Of a stretch of 64,000 nt of DNA, positions 20,107-28,454 are shown piece after piece (positions within the stretch are counted from its first letter, which is position 1; each line of letters begins with the position of its first letter). The DNA lies in contig NZ_LT906450.1 in NCBI RefSeq assembly GCF_900187265.1, positions 3,711,444 through 3,775,443 of the forward strand. Direction: 5' to 3'. This stretch comes from Rhodococcus rhodochrous. Its GTDB lineage: Bacteria > Actinomycetota > Actinomycetes > Mycobacteriales > Mycobacteriaceae. The notes beneath the pieces are model-generated. The model had not been told where the DNA came from and did not search any database. It worked only from the letters and a program-made list of their open reading frames with translations. The position numbers and the translations under genes are program-made.

Positions 20107-21828
20107 ATGCCCACGTCGCTCGGCATCTCCGTCGGCGCCTCCGGCGTCGGCTCGGCCCTGCGCGTCGATGCTGCACACGCGCCCACAACGGAATTCCGCA
20201 GACTCGCCTCCGAGTCACAGCCGGGGCGCGATCTCGGAGATCTCGTCTTCGACGCCGTCTCTCTCACGACTCCTCGCGGAACCGCCCGCGGAGCCGACGG
20301 CCCCGACATCGTCACGGTCGCATACCGCACCGAGGAGCAGGCGAACGAGATCCGCACGGCCGCCGAACGGACGGGCAACATGGTCCGCCTCGTCCCGGAG
20401 ACCACCGCCGCCCTCGAATACCTCTACACCGTAGGGGTCCGTCGCGAGCCCGGCGCGATCGCGCTCGTGGACATCGGGGCCACCGGCACCACCGTCTCCG
20501 TCCTCGACTGCGAGACCGGCACCCTGCTGCGGTCCGCACGCACCGAGACGGTCGGCGGCGACGCCCTGACCGCACGCGTGCTCGATCATGTCCGCAACGC
20601 GACCGAGCGGATGCGCACCCGCCGGCAGATCGACCCCGGCCTGCTGGCTGCCCGCTGCCAGGGCGCGCAGGAGGCCCTCGCCACGGCGTCCACGACCCGC
20701 ATCGACATCGCCGAGGCCGGTCCCGACGCGACGGTCACCCTCACCCGCGCGCAACTGGACGAACTGACGACCGATCTCGCCGACGAGGCGGCAGCGTTCA
20801 CCCGGCGCATCTGCTCGAGCACCGATCCTGTTCCCGAGACCATGGCCCTGATCGGGGGCGCGGCCGCGTCCCCCGTCCTCGCCGCGGCGATCTCCGCGGA
20901 ATTCGACGGCGAGATCGTCACCGTCCCCGAACCGGGAGCGGCTGCCGCGATCGGTGCGGCTCTGTCGGCCGACTCCCCGTCCTCGGTCGGATACACCGTG
21001 GTCGGCGCCCTGTCGCACACCGGCAACCGATCCTCGGGTCGTGTCTCCGGCGCGGTCGCCGGACTGCTGGTGCTCAGTGCGATCATGGCCGGCTTCGCCA
21101 CCCAGCACTTCACCGAACACGAGAGCAGCGACGCCCAGGTGTCGCCGCGGTTCACGAGCGGCGACGTCCCCACGCAGGAGGTCGGTCCCGGCGAGTCGGC
21201 CGTCCCGTCCCACGATCCGCCGCCCGAACCCGTGACGTCCCGGAGCACCCAGGACGCCCCCGCTCCGACGACTGTTCCCTGGCCGTTGCCGACCGTCGAG
21301 CACACCGTTCCGTCGACCCAGGATCCGTGGCCCACTGTGCCCGAGTCATCGAGCACCACCGTGACACCCACGCCGATCGATCAGGTGCCGACCCCCGGGT
21401 CGACAGCGGAGGAAGAGTCCGACACGGACCGACCGTTCACGTCGCCGGATTCCGAGACCGCACCGAGGCCCGATCCGGACACCACGGCTCCCGACACGAC
21501 CGCTCCGGACACCACGGCTCCCGACACGACGGCTCCCGACACCACCGAGCCGACCACGCCGCCGGAGACGACGAGCCCTGCGCCCACCGATCCGGAGACG
21601 ACCGAACCGAGCACCGATGTGAGCCCGACACCCCCGTCGACCACATCGCCGACCGAGACGCCGTCCGCGTCGTCCACCGGCGCATATCCGACCGACGTGT
21701 CCTCCACGATCGCGTCCGTCACGGAGGAGGGCACGACCGTGCCGTCCACCGGACAGACCACGACGGGGGAAACGACCACCGGGGAGACCACCACCGGATC
21801 CGGGACCTCGGAGATCGCCCCCACCTAG
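20107..21828 (+). CDS. Hsp70-like actin-fold membrane protein with Pro/Thr-rich tail
   Basis: Residues 1-300 have the Hsp70 actin-ATPase fold: a phosphate-2-like loop ALVDIGATGTTVSVLD near 120 and an adenosine loop MALIGGAAASPVLAAAI near 240. The phosphate-1 loop reads LGISVGASGVG; the Asp of DnaK (GIDLGTT) is Ser. There is no Hsp70 substrate-binding domain. Instead a transmembrane segment (VSGAVAGLLVLSAIMAGFAT, ~318-337) is followed by ~235 Pro/Thr/Ser-rich residues containing four APDTT-type repeats, presumably outside the membrane. ATG 20107 has GGAAGG upstream. Function unknown; weak or altered ATPase is inferred. Confidence 0.75.
   Translation: MPTSLGISVGASGVGSALRVDAAHAPTTEFRRLASESQPGRDLGDLVFDAVSLTTPRGTARGADGPDIVTVAYRTEEQANEIRTAAERTGNMVRLVPETTAALEYLYTVGVRREPGAIALVDIGATGTTVSVLDCETGTLLRSARTETVGGDALTARVLDHVRNATERMRTRRQIDPGLLAARCQGAQEALATASTTRIDIAEAGPDATVTLTRAQLDELTTDLADEAAAFTRRICSSTDPVPETMALIGGAAASPVLAAAISAEFDGEIVTVPEPGAAAAIGAALSADSPSSVGYTVVGALSHTGNRSSGRVSGAVAGLLVLSAIMAGFATQHFTEHESSDAQVSPRFTSGDVPTQEVGPGESAVPSHDPPPEPVTSRSTQDAPAPTTVPWPLPTVEHTVPSTQDPWPTVPESSSTTVTPTPIDQVPTPGSTAEEESDTDRPFTSPDSETAPRPDPDTTAPDTTAPDTTAPDTTAPDTTEPTTPPETTSPAPTDPETTEPSTDVSPTPPSTTSPTETPSASSTGAYPTDVSSTIASVTEEGTTVPSTGQTTTGETTTGETTTGSGTSEIAPT
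21483..21548 (+). repeat. In-gene repeat coding APDTT units
   Basis: The 15-base unit coding Ala-Pro-Asp-Thr-Thr is repeated about four times with silent changes, in the extracytoplasmic tail of the Hsp70-like protein. Confidence 0.7.
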
Positions 21829-21866
21829 GCAGCGCGCCCTCCTCGGGTGGGGGTCGGTCGGGACGG

Positions 21867-22943
21867 TCAGGCCACGACCTGCGACACCGAGACCGACAGG
21901 CCCGGATCCGTCGCAGCGCCCAGCGAGGACGGCTGCGCCCCCGCGGCGATGAGGTGCGCGCCCAGCGACGCGATCATGACGCCGTTGTCGGTGCACAGCT
22001 TCGGTCGCGGCACGCGCAGGGTGATCCCTGCGGCAGCACAACGCTCCTCGGCGAGTTCGCGCAGCCGGCTGTTGGCGGTCGCTCCGCCACCGAGGACGAG
22101 CGTGTCGACACCGAGATCCTGGGCGGCGCGCACGGCCTTCATCGTGAGCACGTCCGCCACCGCTTCCTGGAAGCCCGCGGCGACGTCGGCGACCGGCACC
22201 GGTTCGCCCGCACGTTCCTTCGCTTCGACGAATCGGGCCACTGCGGTCTTGAGGCCGGAGAACGAGAAGTCGTGACGCGCGTCGCGCGGACCGGTCATGC
22301 CGCGAGGGAAGACGACCGCGGTGGGGTCGCCCTGCCGTGCCAGCCGGTCGACCTCGGGACCGCCCGGGTAACCGAGCCCCAGCAGTCGCGCGACCTTGTC
22401 GAAGGCCTCACCGGCGGCGTCGTCGACGGTGGTGCCGAGTTCGACGATCGGTTTGCCGAGATGTTCGACGTGCAGAAGATGGGTGTGACCACCGGAGACG
22501 AGCAGCGCCACGCAGGGCGGCATCGGTCCGTGTTCGAGGGTGTCGACCGCGACGTGGCCCGCGAGGTGGTTGATCGCGAAGAACGGCACGTTCCACGCTG
22601 CCGCGTAGGCCTTCGCCGCGGCGACACCGACGAGCAGCGCTCCCGCGAGGCCCGGCCCGATCGTCACGCACACCGCGTCCGGCTTCTCGATCCCGGCCTC
22701 GTCGAGGGCGCGCCGCATCGTCGGCCCCATGGCCTCGAGGTGGGCGCGGGATGCGATCTCCGGCACCACACCACCGAAGCGGGCATGTTCGTCCACACTC
22801 GACGCCACGGCGTCGGCCATCAGCTCGAGGGTGCCGTCGCCCACCCAGCGGACGATGCCGACACCGGTCTCGTCGCACGAACTCTCGATGCCCATCACGA
22901 CGGGGCGCTCGGGCAGCTCGAATCGGGGACTGGTGGTGCTCAC
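21867..22943 (-). CDS. tsaD: tRNA N6-threonylcarbamoyladenosine transferase TsaD
   Basis: Transfers threonylcarbamoyl to A37 of ANN-decoding tRNAs, with TsaB and TsaE. The ~358-residue ASKHA protein has [15 protein letters not shown] at the start, metal ligands in [38 protein letters not shown] and the C-terminal [12 protein letters not shown] 22943 overlaps the rimI stop (GTGA), which fixes this start rather than the longer open frame. Last gene of the alr-tsaE-tsaB-rimI-tsaD strand run. Confidence 0.96.
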   Translation of the reverse strand: MSTTSPRFELPERPVVMGIESSCDETGVGIVRWVGDGTLELMADAVASSVDEHARFGGVVPEIASRAHLEAMGPTMRRALDEAGIEKPDAVCVTIGPGLAGALLVGVAAAKAYAAAWNVPFFAINHLAGHVAVDTLEHGPMPPCVALLVSGGHTHLLHVEHLGKPIVELGTTVDDAAGEAFDKVARLLGLGYPGGPEVDRLARQGDPTAVVFPRGMTGPRDARHDFSFSGLKTAVARFVEAKERAGEPVPVADVAAGFQEAVADVLTMKAVRAAQDLGVDTLVLGGGATANSRLRELAEERCAAAGITLRVPRPKLCTDNGVMIASLGAHLIAAGAQPSSLGAATDPGLSVSVSQVVA

Positions 22944-23455
22944 GCCGGTGACTCCTCTCGCGGATCCGGACGACGCATCGTGTACGCGTCCGCACCGCTC
23001 GGCTGGTAATAACGCTTCCTGGTTCCGACGATCTCGAAGCCCTCGCGCCGGTACAGGGCGATCGCCGCATCGTTGTCGGTGCGCACCTCGAGGAAGACCG
23101 GCCCTCCCCAGCGGTCGGCGACGGCCAGCAGCTCCCCCAGGAGGGCTCCGCCGATCCCCCGGCGGCGCGCCGCGGGGTCCACGCCGATGGTGTGCACCTC
23201 GGATTCGGGGTCGATGGCCGTACCGAGTCGCGCGAGGCCCGCGTAACCGATCAGCCGGCCCTGCGGGTCGCGCGCCGCGAAGTAACGGTTGTGGGGCGAG
23301 GCCAGTTCCGAACGGAAGGCGTCGGCACTCCACGGGTCGTCACCGGGGAACAGGATCTGTTCGAGTTCGGCACAGCGGGGTGCGTCCTCCGGACGCAGTG
23401 CATCTATGACGACCGGGTTCTCGGCGGCCGGGTTCTCCTCGGGTGTGCTGTTCAT
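22940..23455 (-). CDS. rimI: Ribosomal-protein alanine N-acetyltransferase-like GNAT protein
   Basis: A 171-residue GNAT enzyme with the acetyl-CoA loop [19 protein letters not shown] and the C-terminal [20 protein letters not shown]. It acetylates protein N-termini in the RimI family; placement between tsaB and tsaD is the usual bacterial arrangement. ATG 23455 overlaps the tsaB stop (ATGA), and its own stop overlaps tsaD, so the three are translationally coupled. Confidence 0.9.
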   Translation of the reverse strand: MNSTPEENPAAENPVVIDALRPEDAPRCAELEQILFPGDDPWSADAFRSELASPHNRYFAARDPQGRLIGYAGLARLGTAIDPESEVHTIGVDPAARRRGIGGALLGELLAVADRWGGPVFLEVRTDNDAAIALYRREGFEIVGTRKRYYQPSGADAYTMRRPDPREESPA

Positions 23456-24120
23456 GCTCGGCGGTTCGCGGTCTCCACCGCGTCGGGCCGGCGCAGGTAC
23501 AAGGGCACGAGCGGCTCCGGTTCGGCTCCGGCGCGCAGGTCGTCGGCAGCGACGGTCACCAGGCCCGCCGGGGACGGCGTCTGCACGTCCACCGCCGGGA
23601 GGTCGAACAGCGCGACGTGCGACGGCGAACCCGCCACCCGTACCGACGGCTCGGCGGGCACGTCGGCGGGCTTGCGCACCTCGGGTCCTTCGACGCGGCG
23701 GCCGCCGGAATAGCGCGCCCAGTAGATCTCGCGACGGCGGGCGTCGGTGACCACGAGCAGGTCGTCGTCCGTACCGTGCTCGCGGTGGACGTCCGCGGCG
23801 ATCGCGTCGAGGCTGCACACGCCGTGCACGGGGATGCCGAGCGCATCACCGAAGGCCGCGGCGGTGGCCATACCGACGCGGAGACCCGTGAACGGGCCGG
23901 GTCCGATACCGACGACGATCGCGTCGAGATCGGTGGGTGCGGCGCCGGCCTCGGCGAGGCATTCGAGGATCTGCGGGGTCAGGACTTCGGCGTGCGCTCG
24001 CGGATTGTCGAGCACGCGCGCGGCGACCGTCTCGGGCCGGGCATCGTCCCGACCGCGGTCGAGACGGACGACTCCCGAGGTCACGGCGGGGGTGGCGGTA
24101 TCGACGGCGAGCACGAGCAC
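23452..24120 (-). CDS. tsaB: tRNA threonylcarbamoyladenosine biosynthesis protein TsaB
   Basis: The TsaD partner, an inactive ASKHA paralogue: VLVLAVDTATPAVTSGVV start, PGPFTGLRVGMATAAAFGDA and TDARRREIYWARY. About 222 residues. GTG 24120 sits 8 bases after TAGGCT (complement of 24129-24134), which suggests a leaderless start. The open frame reaches 24183 but those codons lie across the hairpin region and are unlike the family. Confidence 0.92.
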   Translation of the reverse strand: MLVLAVDTATPAVTSGVVRLDRGRDDARPETVAARVLDNPRAHAEVLTPQILECLAEAGAAPTDLDAIVVGIGPGPFTGLRVGMATAAAFGDALGIPVHGVCSLDAIAADVHREHGTDDDLLVVTDARRREIYWARYSGGRRVEGPEVRKPADVPAEPSVRVAGSPSHVALFDLPAVDVQTPSPAGLVTVAADDLRAGAEPEPLVPLYLRRPDAVETANRRA

Positions 24121-24128
24121 GATGTACC

Positions 24129-24134
24129 AGCCTA
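24129..24134 (-). promoter_or_regulatory. -10 box of a leaderless tsaB transcript
   Basis: TAGGCT ends 8 bases before GTG 24120 on the minus strand; the terminator-like hairpin upstream makes a separate promoter here reasonable. Confidence 0.4.
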
Positions 24135-24173
24135 CCCCGCACGACCTGCCCGGTCGGTGCGCAGTGACGGAAG

Positions 24174-24198
24174 CCACCGGCACGCGGGGTGCCGGTGG
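24174..24198. terminator. Hairpin between tsaE and tsaB
   Basis: CCACCGGCAC (24174-24183) pairs with GTGCCGGTGG (24189-24198), loop 5 bases, directly after the tsaE stop. May end or attenuate the alr-hydrolase-tsaE transcript. Confidence 0.6.
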
Positions 24199-24199
24199 G

Positions 24200-24688
24200 T
24201 CAGCCGATCCACTCCCACGAGGCGCGGCGGACGTCGGTGCCCGGGTCCCGCCGGAGCCGGACCCTCAGATGCCGATCGGCGAGCTGTTCGACCAGGCCAC
24301 CGCCCCATTCGACCACCACGACGGTGTCGGTCAGGTCGGTGTCGAGGTCCAGGGCGTCGAGTTCGTCGAGGGCGCCCGGGCCGTCGCCGAGACGGTAGGC
24401 GTCGACGTGGACGAGCCCCACCGGTGCGCGGCCCTCCGGACTACCGGGACGGTGTTCGCGGGCGATGACGAAGGTCGGTGAGGTCACGCGTCCCTCCACG
24501 CCGAGGCCGGCGGCGATTCCGCGGGTCAGCGCCGTCTTGCCCGCGCCGAGCGGCCCGTCGAGCACGACGAGGTCGCCGGCCCGCAACTCGGCTGCGAGCC
24601 GCCGCCCGAACGCCTCGGTGTCCTCCACGGTCGGCAGTTCGATGCTCTGCTCCCCCACCTGCGGCCCCCTCGATTGCGACTCACCCAA
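24200..24688 (-). CDS. tsaE: tRNA threonylcarbamoyladenosine biosynthesis ATPase TsaE
   Basis: A 162-residue P-loop ATPase (Walker A GPLGAGKTALTRG near 44, then VTSPTFVIAREH and VHVDAYRLGD) that recycles the TsaD-TsaB complex. Its GTG start lies in the last codons of the alpha/beta hydrolase gene (8-base overlap), so the two are coupled. Confidence 0.94.
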   Translation of the reverse strand: MGESQSRGPQVGEQSIELPTVEDTEAFGRRLAAELRAGDLVVLDGPLGAGKTALTRGIAAGLGVEGRVTSPTFVIAREHRPGSPEGRAPVGLVHVDAYRLGDGPGALDELDALDLDTDLTDTVVVVEWGGGLVEQLADRHLRVRLRRDPGTDVRRASWEWIG

Positions 24689-25739
24689 TTGCGATCTGCT
24701 TTCCGTTCACACCCTGCGTGAAACTCCGCTGGATCAGGCGATCGAGGGCACGATCGACGACCTCGGGGAACTCCAGCTGCACGAGGTGCCCGGCACCACG
24801 CACCCGCTTGAGTTCGACGTCGGGCAGTTCCTCCGCCAGCGCCTCGGAACTCGCGTACGGGATGACCATGTCGGCGTCGCCGGACAACACCAGCACGGGC
24901 ACGGTGCCCAGGACCGGAAGCGCCGCGGACTCGTCGTGCAGTTCGAGGGTGCGGAGGAAGTTGACGATGGTGAGCACCGACGTCTCGTCGAGCATTCGGT
25001 CGGACAACTTCACCAGGCGGGGGCTCACCACCGTGCCGTAGGACGCCGCGCGCAGGATCGGGGTCACGACGGCACGGGCCGCGCCGCGCGCGAACTGCAC
25101 GAATCCCGGGGCGGTACGCGCCGCGTACCGGAACGCGTCGATCACCGGGTTCTCGAGATTGCGTCCGATACCGGTCTTGCTCAGACCTGCTGCGGTGGTC
25201 GCGAGGAGACCGACCCCCACGATGCGTTCGCCGAACAGGTCCGGTCGCTGGGAGGCGAGGGCGATCGCGGTCATGCCGCCCATCGAGTGGCCCACGACCA
25301 CCACCGGACCGGTGGGCGCGACCTCGTCGATCACCCGGCCCAGATCGCGGCCGAGCTGCGCGATGGTGCACTTCTCGGCGCCGGAGAAACCGGATTCGCC
25401 GTGGCCACGCTGGTCGTAGAAGACGGCGCGCACATCGCGTCCCCACTGTTCGCGCAGGTGCCGGTACTGCATGTGCCAGGACTGCATGCGCAGGCAGTAG
25501 CCGTGGACGAACACGACGGTGAGCGGAGCCAGGGCAGAGCCGCTCTCGCGGACCACGAGCGGAACACCGTCCTCCGTGGTCACGGTGCGGCGCGGGAGCC
25601 GGAGGATCTCGTCGAAGTCCTCGTTCTGATAGATCTCGTGGGCGGGCGCACCCGCGGTCTTGACCGCGTACAGTCCCGCCGACGATGCGAGCGTCGCGAG
25701 GCTCGCACCGAGGAGTCCCATCCTGTTCACGAGGGACAT
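24681..25739 (-). CDS. Alpha/beta hydrolase with N-terminal membrane anchor
   Basis: A 352-residue alpha/beta-fold hydrolase: oxyanion VFVHGYCLRMQSW, nucleophile elbow VVVGHSMGGMTA, acid in VLSGDADMVIP and catalytic His in RGAGHLVQLE. An N-terminal hydrophobic segment (LLGASLATLASSAGLYAV) suggests a signal anchor. ATG 25739 has GGGAG nine bases upstream and starts 4 bases after the alr stop. Same position as a hydrolase found between alr and tsaE in many Mycobacteriales; substrate unknown, an envelope ester or lipid is possible. Confidence 0.85.
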   Translation of the reverse strand: MSLVNRMGLLGASLATLASSAGLYAVKTAGAPAHEIYQNEDFDEILRLPRRTVTTEDGVPLVVRESGSALAPLTVVFVHGYCLRMQSWHMQYRHLREQWGRDVRAVFYDQRGHGESGFSGAEKCTIAQLGRDLGRVIDEVAPTGPVVVVGHSMGGMTAIALASQRPDLFGERIVGVGLLATTAAGLSKTGIGRNLENPVIDAFRYAARTAPGFVQFARGAARAVVTPILRAASYGTVVSPRLVKLSDRMLDETSVLTIVNFLRTLELHDESAALPVLGTVPVLVLSGDADMVIPYASSEALAEELPDVELKRVRGAGHLVQLEFPEVVDRALDRLIQRSFTQGVNGKQIAIG

Positions 25740-25743
25740 GACG

Positions 25744-26916
25744 TCACGCTCCCTTCGCTCCGACATAGGTCCGGACGGTCCGTCCACCGATGCCGGTCAC
25801 GATCTCGTAGTTGATCGTGTCCAGCTTGTCGGCCCAGTCCTGGGCGTTCGGCTCTCCGTGACGCCCGTCTCCGAAGAACAACGCCTCGTCGCCCTCGCTT
25901 ACTCCTGCCCCGTCGGGACCGAGGTCGACGACGACCTGATCCATGCACACGCGGCCGATCTGCGGGCACCGGCGCCCACCGAGCTGCACCTCGATCCGCC
26001 CGCTGAGATTGCGGCGGATCCCGTCCGCATATCCCATGGGCAGCAGCGCCACCGTCGTATCCGCGGGAGCGGTCCAGGTGTGCCCGTAGGACACGCCGTC
26101 CCCCGCCTTCACCTTCTTCACCAGCACCACCCTCGTCCGCACGGTCATCACCGGCCGGAAGCCCAGGTCGCCGAGTTCCGGGATCGGTGTCAACCCGTAC
26201 ATCGCAATTCCGGGCCGAACCATGTCGAATCGCAGGTCGGGACGGGTGACGGTGGCCGCGGAGTTCGACAGGTGCACCACCTCGGGAGCCAGATGGTGCC
26301 GCCGCAGATCCGCGACGGCCTCACCGAGCCGGTCGCGCTGCTCGGCGTTGCCCGGATGCTCGGGTTCGTCGCCGTGAGCGAGGTGCGAGAAGGCTCCGCG
26401 CACGCGCACGACACCTTCGGACTGAGCCCGGCCCAGATCGCGCAGCATGTCGTCCCACTCGTCGACGGCGACACCGTTGCGGTTGAGACCGGTGTCGACC
26501 TTGACCGTGACGGTCGCGGTGACCCCGACCTGCCGGGCCGCCTCGACGACAGCAGCGAGGTGCCGCGGCGAGGACAGGCCGAGTTCGACCCCGGCCTCGA
26601 CGGCGGGCGCGAAATCGGAATCGGCGGTGTGCAGCCACGACAGGATCGGGGCCTCGATACCCGCGGCGCGGAGTTCGAGGGCCTCGCCGAGCGTCGTCAC
26701 ACCCAGTTCGCGGGCACCTGCGGCGAGCGCGGCCCGCGCGACCGGCACGGCCCCGTGGTTGTAGGCGTCGGCCTTGACGACGGCCATCACGGCAGCCGGA
26801 CCCGCGTACTCCCGGAGCGCTCGTACGTTCTCCGCCACGGCATCGAGATCGATGACGGCTTCGGCTTGGGGAAGAACGGTACGTGCAGGTCGCGGGGTGC
26901 GTTGGGTCGTGGTCAC
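25744..26916 (-). CDS. alr: Alanine racemase
   Basis: A PLP enzyme that makes D-alanine for peptidoglycan. About 390 residues: PLP Lys in VVKADAYNHG near 49, HLSNSAA, the phosphate-cup FDMVRPGIAMYG, and the C-terminal catalytic Tyr region DGVSYGHTW / LPMGYADG. GTG 26916 (VTTTQRTPRP) is the start best matching the family; the open frame extends upstream to 27225 into nnr and is not real. Same-strand neighbours nnr and glmS also serve metabolism of wall precursors. Confidence 0.95.
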   Translation of the reverse strand: MTTTQRTPRPARTVLPQAEAVIDLDAVAENVRALREYAGPAAVMAVVKADAYNHGAVPVARAALAAGARELGVTTLGEALELRAAGIEAPILSWLHTADSDFAPAVEAGVELGLSSPRHLAAVVEAARQVGVTATVTVKVDTGLNRNGVAVDEWDDMLRDLGRAQSEGVVRVRGAFSHLAHGDEPEHPGNAEQRDRLGEAVADLRRHHLAPEVVHLSNSAATVTRPDLRFDMVRPGIAMYGLTPIPELGDLGFRPVMTVRTRVVLVKKVKAGDGVSYGHTWTAPADTTVALLPMGYADGIRRNLSGRIEVQLGGRRCPQIGRVCMDQVVVDLGPDGAGVSEGDEALFFGDGRHGEPNAQDWADKLDTINYEIVTGIGGRTVRTYVGAKGA

Positions 26917-26974
26917 GTCTGTCGATCCTGCCACTGCGCCGTCGGACGCCGACGGCGTGTCCCCGTGTGCCACG

Positions 26975-28426
26975 TCACGATTCGGCAATGTGGGTGCGCA
27001 GCAGTCGAATCGAGTCGCCGAGTCGCGCGAGGATCGCGCTCGCCGAGATCGGCGCCGCTCCGGGAGAGTCGGGGTCCTGCGCAGCGAGGTTCGCGGCGAG
27101 CGCATGGGCCCGTGCACCGGCGGCTGCGGCCAGGTCGACAGGCATACCCGACGAGAGCAGCGACCCGATGATGCCGGACAGCACGTCCCCCGCGCCCGCG
27201 GTCGACGCCCACGACCCGCCCGCATCGTTGACGAAGACGTGCCCGTCGGGTCGTGCCACGAGGGTCGCGCGGCCCTTGAGCAACACGTGCACGCCCCAGT
27301 CGGCGGCGAGGGAACGTACCGCCGCGACCCGGTCCGGTTCGGGGGGCTGCCCGGTCAGGCGTGCGAACTCGCCGGCATGCGGGGTGAGCAGGGTGGGCGC
27401 GGACCGGCCCCGCACGAGACCGGGCTCGCGGGCGAGGAGCGTGAGTCCGTCGGCGTCGACGAGCACCGGCAGGTCGGTGGCGAGGATGTCGCGCAGGTTC
27501 GCGCAGGCGTCGTCGTCGGTACCGGCTCCCGGCCCCACGACCCAAGCCTGTACCCGCCCGGTCTCGGCCACCGACGGCGACACGACGACCTCGGGGAACC
27601 GGGCGAGCACCTCGGAGGCACCCGACCCGGCATAACGCACCATGCCGGAGGTCGCGGCCACGGCCGCTCCCGTACACAGCACACCCGCCCCCGGATACCG
27701 GGCACTGCCTGCACGGATACCCACCACACCCTGGGAGTACTTGTCGTCGTCGGCACCGGGCACCGGCCAGATCGCACCGATCTCGGACGGTTCCGCCGCG
27801 ACCAGTCCGGCTTCCGGGAGTGTGAGTCCGATGTCGACGAGGTCGACGCGGCCGCAGCGCGCGGCGGCGAGGGCATGGACCGGTTTGTAGGCACCGAAGG
27901 TGACGGTCACCGCGGCGGTGATCGCCGGTCCGTCCACGGCACCGGTATCGGGGTCGACACCGCTCGGTGTGTCGACGGCGATGATCGGCGCGGTGATCTC
28001 GTCCACGACCGAGGCCGCCGCCGGTCGCAGCGGGCCGCGTCCGGAAATGCCGACGATGCCGTCGAGCACGAGGTCCGGGTCGCCGACGTGCTCGGGAGTC
28101 GCCGGGAGGATCCGCCCGCCGGCCTTCCGCAGCGCCCGCAGACCCGCGGGGTGCGCCCGGTCGGGGTCGAGCAGCAGTGCCGTGACGGACACGCCGCGGC
28201 GGCGCAGGAGGGTTCCTGCCCACAGCGCGTCGCCGCCGTTGTCGCCGGATCCGACGAGCAGGCTCACCCGCCGACCGGCGATCCCACCGGTGCGTTCGCG
28301 CAGCTCGGAGGCCACGACCCGCGCGAGTCCGTAGGCGGCGCGCCGCATGAGCGTTCCCTCGGGGAGGGACGCCAGCAGCGGGGCTTCCGCCGCACGGACC
28401 ACGTCGGACGGGTGAAAACTGCGCAT
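26975..28426 (-). CDS. nnr: Bifunctional NAD(P)HX epimerase / ADP-dependent dehydratase
   Basis: Repairs hydrated NAD(P)H. The N-terminal YjeF_N epimerase domain (VGSGDNGGDALWAG near 60, VDTPSGVDPDTG) is fused to a C-terminal ribokinase-like dehydratase (VVGPGAGTDDD, LLTPHAGEFARL, STAGAGDVLSGIIGSLL). About 483 residues. ATG 28426 follows GGAGGGATG, so the second of two adjacent ATG codons has the better spacing. Between glmS and alr, as Rv3433c in M. tuberculosis. Confidence 0.93.
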   Translation of the reverse strand: MRSFHPSDVVRAAEAPLLASLPEGTLMRRAAYGLARVVASELRERTGGIAGRRVSLLVGSGDNGGDALWAGTLLRRRGVSVTALLLDPDRAHPAGLRALRKAGGRILPATPEHVGDPDLVLDGIVGISGRGPLRPAAASVVDEITAPIIAVDTPSGVDPDTGAVDGPAITAAVTVTFGAYKPVHALAAARCGRVDLVDIGLTLPEAGLVAAEPSEIGAIWPVPGADDDKYSQGVVGIRAGSARYPGAGVLCTGAAVAATSGMVRYAGSGASEVLARFPEVVVSPSVAETGRVQAWVVGPGAGTDDDACANLRDILATDLPVLVDADGLTLLAREPGLVRGRSAPTLLTPHAGEFARLTGQPPEPDRVAAVRSLAADWGVHVLLKGRATLVARPDGHVFVNDAGGSWASTAGAGDVLSGIIGSLLSSGMPVDLAAAAGARAHALAANLAAQDPDSPGAAPISASAILARLGDSIRLLRTHIAES

Positions 28427-28454
28427 CATCCCTCCTGCACCGGCGGACGGGCCG

